The notes below the pieces were generated by a model. That model saw only the letters and a program-made list of their open reading frames with translations. It did no database searches and had not been told where the DNA came from. From NCBI GenBank assembly GCA_963828555.1, contig CAWHEL010000002.1, positions 1,426,001-1,490,000 of the forward strand: DNA of 64,000 bases. The letters are read 5' to 3'. This document shows, piece after piece, positions 8,358-19,529 of this stretch; position 1 is the first letter of the stretch, and every line of letters begins with the position of its first letter. The translations under genes were made by a program, and so were the position numbers. The stretch comes from JADJPO01 sp963828555 (GTDB lineage: Bacteria; Actinomycetota; Actinomycetes; Actinomycetales; Kineosporiaceae).

Positions 8358-9503
8358 GTGCAGCTGCGAGCCAGGGACGTCGCCGCCGCGTGGCTGGCGA
8401 GCCGGGCGGCGCTGGTCGGCTTCGTGGCGCTGAGCGCCTACCTGATCGGGTTCGACCTCACCCAGCGGCGGCAGGCGCCCTTGGCCTGGCTGGCCGGCCG
8501 GTTCACCTGGGCCGACTCCTTCCACTACCTGCGGATCGCCGAGAAGGGTTACCTGCCACCGGGTCTGCCCTGCTGCGACCAGGCGTTCTTCCCCGGCTAC
8601 CCGTTGGCGATCCGCGCCGTGGCACCGCTGACCGGGGGAGACGTGGCCCTGGCCGGGCTGCTGGTGGCGCACCTGGCCGCGCTCGCCGCCGCCGTCCTGC
8701 TCTGGCGTCTGGCGCTGCAGCTCACCGGGGACCGGCGGATCGCGGCGGTGGCGGTACTGCTCCTGGCCGTCTCGCCGTACGGGGTGTTCCTCACCGCGGT
8801 GTTCACCGAGTCGCTGTTCCTGGCGCTGGCCCTGGCGGCCTGGCTGGCGGCCTCGTGCCGGCAGTGGTGGTGGGCCGGGCTGCTGGCGGGTCTGGCGACG
8901 GGGGTACGGGTGAACGGCCTGTTCCTGGCCGCCGGGCTGGGGGTGCTCTACCTGGTGCAGCTGCGTGCGGACGGCGCGTGGCGCCGTCCGCGGGTGGACG
9001 TCGTGGCGCTGCTGGCGCCGCTGGCGGCGGTGGCGGCGTTCGTGGCGTTCCTGCACGCCCGGACCGGGTCGTGGACGGCATGGACCGATGCCCAGGTGCG
9101 GGGGTGGAACCGGCACACGGCGTGGCCGTGGGAGGGGTTGAAGGCCGGCTGGCAGGCGATCATCGTCGCGGACGGGCCGGATCTGCTGGTGGCCCGGGTG
9201 GCTGATCTCGTGGTCGTGCTGGCCGGCCTGGTGCTGGTGGTGGTGTTCGTGGCGCTGCGCCGGTGGCCCGAGGCGGTGTATCTGGCGCTGAACGTGGCGG
9301 TGTTGATCTGTTCCACGACGGTGCAGTCCTCACCCCGGTATGCGCTCATCTGGTTCCCGGTCTACCTGCTCCTCGCCGAGGCCGCCGTCCGGCTGTCCGA
9401 CCGGCGCGGGTGGCGCTGGCCGGTGCCGGTGGTCGTGGCGGTCGCCGCGCCGCTGGAGGGCGCCCTCGCGGTCGCGCTGGCCGCCCATCTGTGGGTCGCC
9501 TGA
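8358..9503 (+). CDS. Polytopic membrane mannosyltransferase, PIG-V-like
   Basis: A 381-residue integral membrane protein with about nine hydrophobic helices. After the first helix comes FTWADSFHYLRIAEKGY, an acidic loop motif like the WDxxHY region of GT-C glycosyltransferases. It is followed by FFPGYPLAIR and SPYGVFLTAVFTESLFLALALA, both characteristic of bacterial relatives of the GPI mannosyltransferase PIG-V. It is expected to transfer a hexose from a polyprenyl-phosphate donor on the outer membrane face; the acceptor is unknown. The start is GTG. Its 3' end overlaps the convergent GGDEF-EAL gene by 174 nt. Confidence 0.75.
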   Translation: MQLRARDVAAAWLASRAALVGFVALSAYLIGFDLTQRRQAPLAWLAGRFTWADSFHYLRIAEKGYLPPGLPCCDQAFFPGYPLAIRAVAPLTGGDVALAGLLVAHLAALAAAVLLWRLALQLTGDRRIAAVAVLLLAVSPYGVFLTAVFTESLFLALALAAWLAASCRQWWWAGLLAGLATGVRVNGLFLAAGLGVLYLVQLRADGAWRRPRVDVVALLAPLAAVAAFVAFLHARTGSWTAWTDAQVRGWNRHTAWPWEGLKAGWQAIIVADGPDLLVARVADLVVVLAGLVLVVVFVALRRWPEAVYLALNVAVLICSTTVQSSPRYALIWFPVYLLLAEAAVRLSDRRGWRWPVPVVVAVAAPLEGALAVALAAHLWVA

Positions 9504-11813
9504 GACCTGGTCGGCGCGGTAGCGGGCCACCCACTCCTCGACGTCGCGGGCGGGCATCGGGTGGGCCAGGTGGAAGCCCTGGGCCACGTCGACGCCGATC
9601 TCGCGCAGGATGTCGCAGACCTGCTGGGTCTCCACCCCTTCGGCGACGATCCGCAGGCCCAGGGCGTGGGCGAGCTGGGCGGTGGTGGAGACGATGGCCC
9701 GTCCGCGCGGGTCCTGGTCGACCTGGGAGACGAACGCCCGGTCGATCTTGAGCTCGCGCAGGGGGAGGTCGCGCAGATAGGCCAGGGAGGAGAACCCGGA
9801 GCCGTAGTCGTCGATCGAGACCTCGATCCCGCCCCGGTGCAGCTGCTCGATCACGGTCCGGGCGCGGCGGCGGTCGGCGAGGAAGGAGTCCTCGGTGACC
9901 TCGACCATGATCGCGTCGCCCGTGAGGTCGAACGCCGGCACCAGCTCGAGCAGCAGGTCCATCAGCGGACCGGCGAGCAACTCGGCGGGGGCCACGTTGA
10001 TCGCGACGGTGAGCGGCATGCCGAAGGCCTGCCAGCGGGCGGCATCGGCGACGGCGAGGCGGATGGTGCTCTCGGTAAGGGCGGGCATCAGGCCGACCCG
10101 GCGGGCGACGTCGAGGAAGTCCCCGGGCGGCACCAGGCCGCGGCCGGGATGGCGCCAGCGGACTAGGGCCTCGACGCCGGCCACCTCGCCGGTGGCCAGG
10201 GCGATCTGCGGCTGGTACCAGAGCTCGAGCTGGTCGCGGGCGAGGCCGTGGCGCAGCTCCTCGCCGAGCTGGAGGCGCTCGCGGGAGAAGGTGTCCCGCC
10301 CGGGGTCGTAGAGCACGCAGCCCAGGTGCCTGGACTTGGCCTGGTACATGGCGACGTCGGCCTGGCGGAGCAGGTCGCCGCTGTCGGCCAGGTCGCCCCG
10401 GGTCAGGGAGACGCCGATCGAGGAGTCCAGGCTCAGCTCGATGCCGTCCACCACGGCCGGTCGGCGGATCACGGCGCGCAGCTGATGCGCGCGTTCCAAC
10501 AGGTCGTCCGGGGTGCCGTTGGGGTGGATCAGGGCGAATTCGTCGCCGCCCAGGCGGGCCACCAGTGCGGTCGGGGCCGCGGCCTGCTGCAGCCGGTCGG
10601 CGACGATCTGCAGGATGGCGTCGCCCGCGGCGTGGCCCAGGGTGTCGTTGACCTCCTTGAAGCCGTTGAGGTCGAGCAGCATCAGGCCGAACGCCTCCTG
10701 GCCGGCCAGGGCGGCGTCGAGTCGGGCGACCAGGGCCCGGCGGTTGGGCAGCCCGGTGAGGTCGTCGGTGAGCGAAAGCCGGTAGGCCTCGGCGGCGTTC
10801 TGGGCCGCGCGCAGGGCCACCACCAGGCGGATGGCGGCGGCCGCAAGGGCGAGCAGGGCGGGAGCGATCGCAATGGTGCGTGTAGGGCCGGGGGGAACGA
10901 ACGCCAGTACTAAGACGGCAGCGGTCAGAGTGGTGACCGTGACGGTGCCCGAGCCTAGTCGATGGCCGCCGGCCCGGTGGGAAGGCGGGCAGGGGCGGCA
11001 GGCGGCAGTGACCAGCAGCAGCAGGGCGAGGGCCCAGGCCAGATCGAGGATCAGGCCGTAGCCGGTGGTGCCCTGGGCGACCACCCGGGCCAGGGCGAGG
11101 TCGGCGGCGGCCATGCAGACGAAGCTGGCCACCAGCAACGCGCCGGTGCGCCGGAGGCTACGTCGGCCGCGCAGGAGCTGGGTGAGGACGAGGGTGGTGA
11201 GTGCGAAGTAGAGGAGTTGGTAGAGCGGCATGGCGCGGTTCAGACCGCCAGCTGCGGTGGTGGCCACGGCCAGTGAGGACACCGAGATGGCGCCGCCGCA
11301 GGCGATGGCGGTGTCGAGCAGCGTGGCGGTCGGAATGTCGGCGCCTGCTGGACGGCCGAGGTCGATCACCAGGAAGGCCGCGACGCTGACCACACCCGAG
11401 ACGAAGAGGATGTCGGCGGGAGTGGGGAAGGACGTCGGCTGGGGGGTGCCGGTGGTGGCCAGCGAGAGCACGGCGACGGCGGCCCAGAGGATGAGGCCGA
11501 AAGCGAGCAGCAGCAGGCCTACGCGGCGGCGCGGGGTGGTCACCGCGTGCAGGAGGAGGCGGGCGAGCAGGAGGAGGAACAGGAGCGGGGAGACCAGGTC
11601 GAGGGGTCGCCGCTCGGCGTGGCTGATCTGGTGCAGGAAGGCCTCGGCTGGGTGGTCCACCGTGATCGCGACCAGCAGGGCGGCGCTGACGGGGGCCAGC
11701 CAGGCACTCCAGGCCAGGACGACGTCGAGGACGTGACGTCGTCCGGCCACCGTCGAGGCCTGCACGGTTGTTCGTACCCCCAGGGTCAGCGGGTGGGCGA
11801 GCGGATTCCCCAT
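9330..11813 (-). CDS. Membrane-bound GGDEF-EAL cyclic-di-GMP protein
   Basis: An 827-residue protein. The N-terminal 330 residues form about nine to ten hydrophobic helices, an unnamed membrane sensor. The GGDEF domain has DLTGLPNRRAL and an intact RLGGDEFALIH (near residue 423). The EAL domain has GVEALVRWRHP (near 547), INVAP, EVTED, DDYGSGFSSLAYL, KIDRAFV and EGVETQQ, so the catalytic residues of both halves look intact. It could therefore make or degrade c-di-GMP, or use GTP binding to tune the phosphodiesterase. The ATG at 11813 (MGNPLAHP) is chosen because the open frame further upstream only shadows the epimerase gene. The last 58 codons overlap the convergent mannosyltransferase gene. 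Confidence 0.88.
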   Translation of the reverse strand: MGNPLAHPLTLGVRTTVQASTVAGRRHVLDVVLAWSAWLAPVSAALLVAITVDHPAEAFLHQISHAERRPLDLVSPLLFLLLLARLLLHAVTTPRRRVGLLLLAFGLILWAAVAVLSLATTGTPQPTSFPTPADILFVSGVVSVAAFLVIDLGRPAGADIPTATLLDTAIACGGAISVSSLAVATTAAGGLNRAMPLYQLLYFALTTLVLTQLLRGRRSLRRTGALLVASFVCMAAADLALARVVAQGTTGYGLILDLAWALALLLLVTAACRPCPPSHRAGGHRLGSGTVTVTTLTAAVLVLAFVPPGPTRTIAIAPALLALAAAAIRLVVALRAAQNAAEAYRLSLTDDLTGLPNRRALVARLDAALAGQEAFGLMLLDLNGFKEVNDTLGHAAGDAILQIVADRLQQAAAPTALVARLGGDEFALIHPNGTPDDLLERAHQLRAVIRRPAVVDGIELSLDSSIGVSLTRGDLADSGDLLRQADVAMYQAKSRHLGCVLYDPGRDTFSRERLQLGEELRHGLARDQLELWYQPQIALATGEVAGVEALVRWRHPGRGLVPPGDFLDVARRVGLMPALTESTIRLAVADAARWQAFGMPLTVAINVAPAELLAGPLMDLLLELVPAFDLTGDAIMVEVTEDSFLADRRRARTVIEQLHRGGIEVSIDDYGSGFSSLAYLRDLPLRELKIDRAFVSQVDQDPRGRAIVSTTAQLAHALGLRIVAEGVETQQVCDILREIGVDVAQGFHLAHPMPARDVEEWVARYRADQVSGDPQMGGQRDREGALQRRGDRHDHRHRPAPPAPVGQPDGGLGEEQVDREPDERIPG

Positions 11814-11918
11814 GTTCAGGTCGGCGTGGCAGGGCGTGATCTTGGGTGCCGCGCTGCGGGGTGACCCGTTCGGAGCAGTGGGTCGACACCGGCGCCTGGG
11901 AAGACGAGGATCGGCCGC

Positions 11919-12791
11919 ATGGGTGGACGTGTGGTGGTGACCGGCGCGGCCGGGAAGCTGGGCAGGGCCGTGGTGTCGGACCTGGGTGCGGCCGGGTGGA
12001 GCGTGCTGGCGGTCGACCGGGTGCGCGGGGCGGATGTCTCCGTCGACTGGGTCGTGGCCGACCTGGGCGACTACGGGCAGGTGCTCGAGGTGATCGGCGG
12101 GCAGGTCGACGAGCGCGGCACGCCGGGCGGGGGCGCGGTGGACGCCGTGGTGCACCTGGCGGCGATCCCGGCGCCGGGGCTGGTGACCAACTCGGCGACG
12201 TTCTCGAACAACGCCATGGCGACCTGGAACGTGTTCAACGCAGCCCGGGCGGCCGGGGTGGGGCACGTGGTGTGGGCCTCCAGCGAGACGGTGCTGGGGC
12301 TGCCGTTCGACGTGCCGCCGCCGTATGCGCCGGTGGACGAGGAGTACCGGCCACTGCCGCAGTCCACGTACTCGCTGACCAAGGTGCTCGAGGAGGAGAT
12401 GGCCCACCACCTGTGCCGGTGGGACCCCGAGCTCACCATGATCGGGCTGCGGTTCTCCAACGTGATGGATGTCGCCGACTACGCGGCGTTCCCGGCGTAC
12501 GACGCGGATCCGTTGGCGCGCAAGTGGAATCTGTGGGGCTACATCGATGCCCGGGACGGCGCGCAGGCCGTGCGACGGGCGCTGGAGTACCTGCAGCCGG
12601 GCTGTGAGGTCTTCGTGATCGCGAACGCCGACACGGTGATGTCGCGGTCGAGCGCGTCGTTGATGGCCGAGGTGTTCCCAGGGGTGGAGGTGCGGGGGGA
12701 GCTGGGCGAGCACGAGACGCTGCTCTCGATCACCAAGGCGCGGCGGGTGCTGGGCTACGAGCCGGTGCACTCCTGGCGGCACTACGTCTGA
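11919..12791 (+). CDS. NAD-dependent epimerase/dehydratase
   Basis: A 290-residue extended short-chain dehydrogenase. The dinucleotide loop is TGAAGKLG (residues 8-15), followed by HLAAIPAP, WASSE with the catalytic Ser, and YSLTK (about residue 150) with the Tyr-Lys pair. The NAD-binding fold is complete and the C-terminal substrate domain is short, as in uronate dehydrogenase-like and galactose epimerase-like members. The sugar substrate is not deducible. It is divergent from the GGDEF-EAL gene, with about 105 bp between starts. It converges on the AlkZ-like gene with 6 bp between stops. Confidence 0.85.
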   Translation: MGGRVVVTGAAGKLGRAVVSDLGAAGWSVLAVDRVRGADVSVDWVVADLGDYGQVLEVIGGQVDERGTPGGGAVDAVVHLAAIPAPGLVTNSATFSNNAMATWNVFNAARAAGVGHVVWASSETVLGLPFDVPPPYAPVDEEYRPLPQSTYSLTKVLEEEMAHHLCRWDPELTMIGLRFSNVMDVADYAAFPAYDADPLARKWNLWGYIDARDGAQAVRRALEYLQPGCEVFVIANADTVMSRSSASLMAEVFPGVEVRGELGEHETLLSITKARRVLGYEPVHSWRHYV

Positions 12792-12797
12792 GGCTCC

Positions 12798-13892
12798 TTA
12801 CCCATGCAGGGTGAGGTGGGCCTCGAGCCCGAGTGAGTCACCGAATCGGTGGACGGCGGCGTCGAGTGCCGCGTGCTCCGTTGGGGTGAGACCGGCGAAG
12901 AGGGTGGCCTCGACGGTGAGTGTGCGGGCGGTGAGCCGGCGCTTCCAGGTGCCGTGGGTGCGGCCGTCGATCACGATGGCGCGCTCGAGCAGGCTGGAGC
13001 GCGGTGCAGGGTGGGCGGGGACGACACGCAGATCCTGGTAGGCGACGACCGTCTCGTCGTAGGTGGGAATCAGGAACGCAGCGGCTGCCGGCTCGGCGGC
13101 GTCCGTCGGGTGGGTTGTCGGGGTGTCACTCGGTGGGGCCGCGTACCAACGGGTTCCGTCGCGGGACTGGGCCTGCAGTCGGTCGCCCAGGGAGTCCAGT
13201 GCGGCTCTGGTGTCGGCCACTGTCAGGCTCGACCAGTGGGTGAAGTCGTTGACGGTGGCCGGGCCGTGGCTGCGGAAGTACCGCAGGACGAGCTCGGTCA
13301 CCGCGGAGTCACGCGAGCGGTCGTCGAGCTGGCCGGCGGGCACCCGGTGGTCGAGGAGGGCGTAGGTGTGCTGCTTGCCGAGTCGCGGACCGTTGCAGAT
13401 GAGCTCCTCGAGCTCGGCGTGCATGAGCAGGAGGGCGAGCCGCATGCCGGTGGCGTCGATGCCGGCTGAGCTGAGGTGCTCGGTGAGCTCTGCGCGCGTG
13501 CGGGGGCGGCCGTCGTCCAGTGCCTGGACGAGCGCTCGGTGGGCACGGGTGAAGGCCTCGGCGTCGAGGCCGACCTTGGCGTACCAGTAGCGGTTGAGGG
13601 CGTGCACCCGGGGACGACTCAGGCGCAGGAGCCAGCGCAGGTCGTCCCGGGCCACGAAGTGCCAGGTGGGCCGCAGCAGGTGGGTGCGGATGATGTCGCC
13701 GTTGGCGAAGGCGGTTTCGACGGTGGCGTCGGTAGCGTTGTGTGTGCGCTCGACCAGGGACCACTTGGCCTCGGCGTACTCCTGCGCCTGCACGGCACTG
13801 AGCCAGCGGACGGCGTCGGCCGGGTCGGCGGCGCGCCCCCCGGCGAGGCGCTGGGCGACGAAGCGGCGTCGCACGATGTCGAGGTCGGTCAT
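12798..13892 (-). CDS. Winged-helix DNA-binding protein, AlkZ/YcaQ-like glycosylase family
   Basis: A 364-residue member of the HTH_42 family that includes the DNA glycosylases AlkZ and YcaQ. The catalytic-region motif QAQ (Gln35, Gln37 in SAVQAQEYAEAKWSL) matches the QxQ of AlkZ rather than the QxD of YcaQ. The TWHFV and VPTYDE-like (IPTYDETVVAY) segments also fit. In Streptomyces, AlkZ unhooks azinomycin crosslinks; more distant members act on other bulky or alkylated bases. No biosynthetic genes are adjacent, so a general repair role is as likely as self-resistance. Confidence 0.75.
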   Translation of the reverse strand: MTDLDIVRRRFVAQRLAGGRAADPADAVRWLSAVQAQEYAEAKWSLVERTHNATDATVETAFANGDIIRTHLLRPTWHFVARDDLRWLLRLSRPRVHALNRYWYAKVGLDAEAFTRAHRALVQALDDGRPRTRAELTEHLSSAGIDATGMRLALLLMHAELEELICNGPRLGKQHTYALLDHRVPAGQLDDRSRDSAVTELVLRYFRSHGPATVNDFTHWSSLTVADTRAALDSLGDRLQAQSRDGTRWYAAPPSDTPTTHPTDAAEPAAAAFLIPTYDETVVAYQDLRVVPAHPAPRSSLLERAIVIDGRTHGTWKRRLTARTLTVEATLFAGLTPTEHAALDAAVHRFGDSLGLEAHLTLHG

Positions 13893-14015
13893 GGGTCTGA
13901 CGGGTCTCTCTCGGGTGCCGGGCGAGGCGGGAGGCGCGTCGTCAGGCTAACCGCTCGCGTTCGGGCGGTCCGTGGCCGATGGTTGAGGCTTCACCGACGT
14001 CGAGTGGAGGTCGCC

Positions 14016-14528
14016 ATGCCGAGTGAGGACGAACTGAAGGTGCTCGAGGCCCGGCGTATCGAGCTGCGGGAGACGCACCTGCGCCCGGTGGCTGAGAGAC
14101 CGTCGTCGCCGGGGCGGGGGATCCATCACGCGGCGCTGATCTGCTCCGACGTGCAGCGGACGATCGACTTCTACCAAGGGGTGCTGGGGTTCCCGCTGGT
14201 CGAGCTCGTCGAGAACCGTGACTACCCGGGGTCCTCGCACCTGTTCTTCGACCTGGGAAACCGCACCCTGCTGGGCTTCTTCGACTTCCCGGGGCTGGGG
14301 CTGCAGCCTGGGGTGGAGTCGATCGGCGCCGTCCAGCACATCGCGATCTCGATGGCGCGCGAGGAGTGGGAGCGGGCGCAGGGGCGGCTGGAGGCGGCAG
14401 GGGTGCCGTATCTGGGGCCGGACCGGGGAATCGAGGCGTCGATGTACCTGAAGGACCCGGACGGGATCCAGATCGAGCTGCTCAGCGACCCGCTGATGTT
14501 CTTCGGGGGGCAGCGGCTCGACGAGTGA
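14016..14528 (+). CDS. VOC (glyoxalase/bleomycin-resistance) family protein
   Basis: A 170-residue single-domain vicinal-oxygen-chelate protein. Metal-ligand candidates are the His pair in GIHHAAL, His in VQHIAIS and Glu in DGIQIELL, arranged as in dioxygenase and glyoxalase I-type folds. A 30-residue N-terminal helix precedes the domain. The ATG at 14016 follows GGAGG with 5 nt spacing; the open frame extends upstream only as a shadow of the AlkZ-like gene. The substrate is unknown. It is the last intact gene before the tRNA. Confidence 0.85.
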   Translation: MPSEDELKVLEARRIELRETHLRPVAERPSSPGRGIHHAALICSDVQRTIDFYQGVLGFPLVELVENRDYPGSSHLFFDLGNRTLLGFFDFPGLGLQPGVESIGAVQHIAISMAREEWERAQGRLEAAGVPYLGPDRGIEASMYLKDPDGIQIELLSDPLMFFGGQRLDE

Positions 14529-14592
14529 GGGTGTCGGCGGCGCGCGAGTGGACAGCGTATGGGCGGCTGGCGGCACAATGGTGGCGCACCAG

Positions 14593-14683
14593 GGAGGGCT
14601 GACCGAGAGGCCTATGGTGACGGTCTTGAAAACCGTTGGGCGTACCCAATCCGTGCCCGGGGGTTCGAATCCCTCGCCCTCCG
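14593..14683 (+). tRNA. tRNA-Ser (anticodon UGA)
   Basis: The acceptor stem GGAGGGC pairs with GCCCTCC (14676-14682), followed by discriminator G. The anticodon stem ACGGT/ACCGT holds the loop CTTGAAA, anticodon TGA. A long class II variable arm has a TTGGG/CCCAA stem, and the T arm is GGGGGTTCGAATCCCTC. CCA is not encoded. It is the only complete copy in the window. Its 3' half is repeated four times downstream, so it is the integration target of the island. Confidence 0.93.
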
Positions 14684-14716
14684 CTTCGTGTTGATCATGC
14701 CGCTGACCTGCGCTTT
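14624..14716 (+). repeat. Attachment-site copy A (3' half of the intact tRNA-Ser)
   Basis: This stretch runs from the anticodon loop (CTTGAAAACCGTTGGG) through the acceptor 3' strand to GATCATGCCGCTGACCTGC and is the reference for copies B-E. Copy A differs from B-D in the variable arm (GGGCG-TACCC, not GGGCGGTACCC). An arm-type motif lies 253 nt downstream at 14937-14959. Confidence 0.85.
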
Positions 14717-15319
14717 TTCCGATGACGCTAACCCAGGGTGAGCCGCCAAACCCGTTGTGCGGGGTGCCAGAGGTATTCCAGACCGTTAGCGGGTCTTCAG
14801 CGAGCTTCGTCCTCGACGTGTCTCCAGAGGCGTGAATGTGCAGGTCAGCGGCCTGTGGCCACTGATCGTCGATGGTCGGGTACTCATCCTGGGGTGTCCA
14901 GTTGTGGCCAGTCGTCCACGGTGGCCTATGACGTCCGTGGTCTATTCCTGGTCTGATCATGGTCCGCTGCGGATACCCCCGGAGGGATTGCGGCGCGGAC
15001 CGGGTTCGCCGCGGGCGGGTGCCTCGGGGGGTGCCGGCGGGTGGCCGGAGGTGGCCGGAGGGGTTGTCGTTAGTGGCGTGCCGGGGCGTTGAACCGTGGG
15101 GAGCGACCGTTGATCGTCTCCGTCGGATAAATCTTCCTCAAAGCCCTTGTGGGTGGTGATCGTTGTCTGGTCGGTTTCGCCCAGGCTCTCTCGGCCCAGT
15201 GAGCTGACACGGCAGGCCCTCCCCTGTCCGGTTGTGCCGCAACGCGTTTGGCGTTCGTGGTGTCGTGTCGTCGTGCAGGACGCGGTGCGTTCCGGCCGAG
15301 AGAGTCATGGGGTGTGGCG
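14717..15319 (+). other. Left end of element I, apparently non-coding
   Basis: I see no convincing gene. The stretch contains a TGCAGGTCAGCGG motif (from about 14838), inverted relative to the CGCTGACCTGCG next to copy A. It also holds a GTGGTCYATTCSTGGTCT arm motif at 14937. The 3' part is leader sequence of the RHS-like pseudogene. Confidence 0.5.
14937..14959 (+). repeat. Arm-type motif, right side of att copy A
   Basis: It reads GTGGTCTATTCCTGGTCT followed by GATCA. A one-mismatch copy lies at 44565-44587, at nearly the same distance to the right of att copy D. It is a likely integrase or excisionase arm site. Confidence 0.55.
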
Positions 15320-16773
<1,454 letters not shown>

Positions 16774-16784
16774 GGCCAACGGTG

Positions 16785-16826
16785 TAACCGGCCTGACATA
16801 ACCGGCCTGACATAACCGGCCTGACA
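16785..16826 (+). repeat. Three tandem 14-bp repeats
   Basis: TAACCGGCCTGACA occurs three times head to tail (16785, 16799, 16813), right where the RHS remnant stops. It may mark a slippage or deletion scar. Confidence 0.85.
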
Positions 16827-17785
16827 GGTAGACCAGCGTGTCTGCCAGGAAGGTCCCCCCGTCGCCCCCACAGTCTCGAGGCACCGCAGGTCAGCGCATG
16901 ATCATGCCTCAGATCGAATGAGACCTGACATCTTGGCAGAGGTCAGTGAGGCAAGTCGAACATGGCGGCGAGCGCGGTTCGGCGGTGGGATGTGGGTGCG
17001 ATGCGTTCGAACCTACTTGCGTACGCGCAGGGCGTTAACGGGGTATACACGCGGTCCTCGGCCGGGCCGGGTCGGGGTCTTCGTGGACAGAGATGGTTTC
17101 GGTGGGTTCCATGGTCTGCACCGTGCGAGGCAGCAGCGGTCCAGGCAACCGTACGGTCGAGTTCGCCGCTGGTGCGGGGCTCGCGCCGCGGTCTCGTCTG
17201 CTGGCGGCGGTACCGTGATCGGGGTGCGGTGATGCGTCGCGGATGCGCAGGTGTTGGTGCCGGTACGGACGGTGGGAGGCCAGTGCGGACTTCGGTCGTC
17301 GAGGCTGTCGGCGGCGGCGAGCAGGTCGGCGCAGCCTCGCGTCGGGCCCTCCGCGGCGGTCAGCCCGCCGGCGGTAGGTCCAGGCCGACTCGGGGATCTG
17401 CAGTCGTCTGGTGTCGGTGAGGCGGAGGTGGACCCGACCGTCTCCCGGTAGTCGCGGCCGGCCAGGACGACGGCCGTCGCGGTCCGCCCGGACTGCTGGC
17501 CGACCAGGTCGAGGAGCTGCTTCAGTGCAACCGGTGCCGGTTCTGGCAAAACCAGTAACCGCCCTCAGCCCACCACGACCACCAATTAGACTGCCGATCA
17601 CAGACCAGACCTGGGGTGGGGAATCGCCTGACCACAGCCCCTGGGATTACGTGATCGCCACAACGGGGACGATGCGCAGGCGCAGACCACCCTGTTCGAC
17701 GCAGGAAGAGGTTAACCGATGCCTAGGCCGACTGCCCGCGCTGGTTCACCAACGCGCGGAAAGAACAGGACGAGGTGGCTGGCGT
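16827..17785. other. No recognisable gene; deletion-scarred stretch
   Basis: Open frames exist on the minus strand (17013-17601) but overlap each other in two frames and show no family motif. I see only scattered composition-driven frames and the leader of the kelch pseudogene. Confidence 0.4.
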
Positions 17786-19394
17786 ATGCGCGCGACCGCA
17801 TGGCGTGCTCGCAGCGGCCTCGTCGTTGCGGGCGCTGTTGCTCTCCTCGTTTCTCTGGTTGCGCCGTCGACTGGCGCTGCGATCGAATCCGACCTGAGCT
17901 GGTCCACCAAGGCTTCGATGCCCACGGAGCGAGGTCGGGTCGGCCTCGCAACAGACAGCGCAGGCGCTGTTTATGTGTTCGGCGGAGAAGCGGCCTCCAA
18001 CGCGCTGGATACGGTTGAGCGATACGACCCAGCCTCGGACAGCTGGTCGTCGCGCGCTCCGATCCGATCGCGCTGACCGGTGTGCGACCCATCCGTGCCG
18101 GTGACGGCAAGATCTATGTCGTCGGCGGGGCGGCACCGGGCATTGACACGGCGACGAACGTCAACGTCTATGACCCTGTCGCCGATACCTGGGCGCCCCG
18201 CCGGGACCTCCCGGTGAGGGCTCTGGGCGCCGCTGGCGCGCTCGGGCCGGACGGGAAGATCTACATCTTCGGCGGTTATCCAGGGTGTTGTTTTGGCTAC
18301 AACCACACCGTGTACGCCTACGACACGGCGACCGACACCTGGACCGCCAGGGCATCCATGCCCACGGCTCGGGAGAGCGCGGGAGCTGCTTTGGCTGCCG
18401 ACGGGAAGATCTACGTCGTCGGTGGGAACGGCAATGGACCGGTCGGGCAAACCGTTGAGGCATACGACCCGGTCACCAATACGTGGGCCACAAGGGCATC
18501 CCTGCCGGTGCAAATGGTCCCGGTGAGCCTCATCCCAGGCCCTGACGGTCGGCTGTACGCGTTGGGTGGATCGGACGGCGCGGTCTTCGCGTACGACCCG
18601 GTAGCCAACTCCTGGGCCAGCAACAGGGCGCTGCCCAACCCGCGCTACAGCATGCAGGCAACGATGGCCGGCAACGGCCGGATCTACGTCATCGGTGGGC
18701 AGGAAGTCGGTACCGGTGGGATGCCCGGCGCATTCGTCGGCGTAACCGATCAAGGCACCTTCGGCAACCCCGACTCCACGCCCCCGCGATCGAGATCGGC
18801 TCGCGGGCGGAGGGCGCCAGACTACGTCGTCGGGCAGGTTGCGACGATCGACTTCGCCTGCGCGGATGAGCCCGGCGGATCCGGTCTGGCCAGCTGCACC
18901 GCAACCGTGGACGGGGCACCGATCGTCAGCGGGGGGACGTGCCCACCTCGACCGCGAAGTCGTTCACCATCGAGATCGACGCGACGGATAACGCTGGCAA
19001 CCAGGCGCAACCGCGGAGCCGCAGCTACACGGTATTCGCCAGCTGGAGCGGCCCGGTTGATGCGCCACCTGCGGTGAACACCGTCAAGGCTGGCGCCGGA
19101 GTGCCGGTGGTGTTCGGCCTGCAGGGAAACCGCAGCCTTAACATCTTTGACACTGGATACCCGAAGTCGCAGAGCGTCGCCTGTGACACCTGGACCGGCG
19201 ACCCCATCGATCCGATCGAATCGACCGTGTCCACCCCAGGCGGGCTGAGCTACAACGCCACGACCGACCAGTACACGTACGTCTGGAAGACTACCAAGAC
19301 CTGGACCGGCTGCCGCCAACTGATCCTGAGGTTCGCGCCTGACGTCCCGAACTACGGCGGTGCTCAAGCGGTCTTCAACTTCAAGTTCAAGTAG
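17786..19394 (+). pseudogene. Secreted kelch-repeat protein with C-terminal PxKF domain, frameshifted
   Basis: A signal peptide (RSGLVVAGAVALLVSLVAPSTGA) follows the ATG at 17786. Five to six kelch motifs follow (GKIYVVGG, YDPVADTWAPR, GKIYIFGG, YDTATDTWTAR and so on), then an Ig-like segment (IDFACADEPGGSGLASC). The final 100 residues have the PxKF pattern (VKAGAGVPVVFGLQG, FDTGYPKS, ILRFAPD). The message changes frame near 18065 (a lost C), twice between about 18785 and 18825, and near 18935 in a G6 run. Function was probably adhesion or carbohydrate binding at the cell surface. The tail is otherwise complete, so the decay is recent or due to sequencing indels. Confidence 0.8.
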
Positions 19395-19529
19395 CGAGTA
19401 GCGGCCGAGACGCGCCAGCGGGCACGGCTGGCGCATCTCGGCGCTGCCGTCACTCGATCATGTCCGACCGATACCGCCACCTTGCAAGGCCCTGGCCCGG
19501 GCCGTGAACGACGTGTTCGACCACCCCGT

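Noticed and set aside
11814..12782. N-terminal extension of the GGDEF-EAL reading frame to 12782
   Set aside because: The extension is an antisense shadow of the epimerase gene with compositionally random Arg/His/Pro-rich sequence; the membrane domain begins at the ATG at 11813.
13476..14015. Long upstream extension of the VOC protein frame
   Set aside because: It lies antisense to the AlkZ-like gene and lacks domain features; the ATG at 14016 has a strong ribosome binding site.
17013..17601. Minus-strand gene between the RHS and kelch pseudogenes
   Set aside because: Two overlapping frames of similar length, no motif in either, and Arg/Pro-rich random composition.
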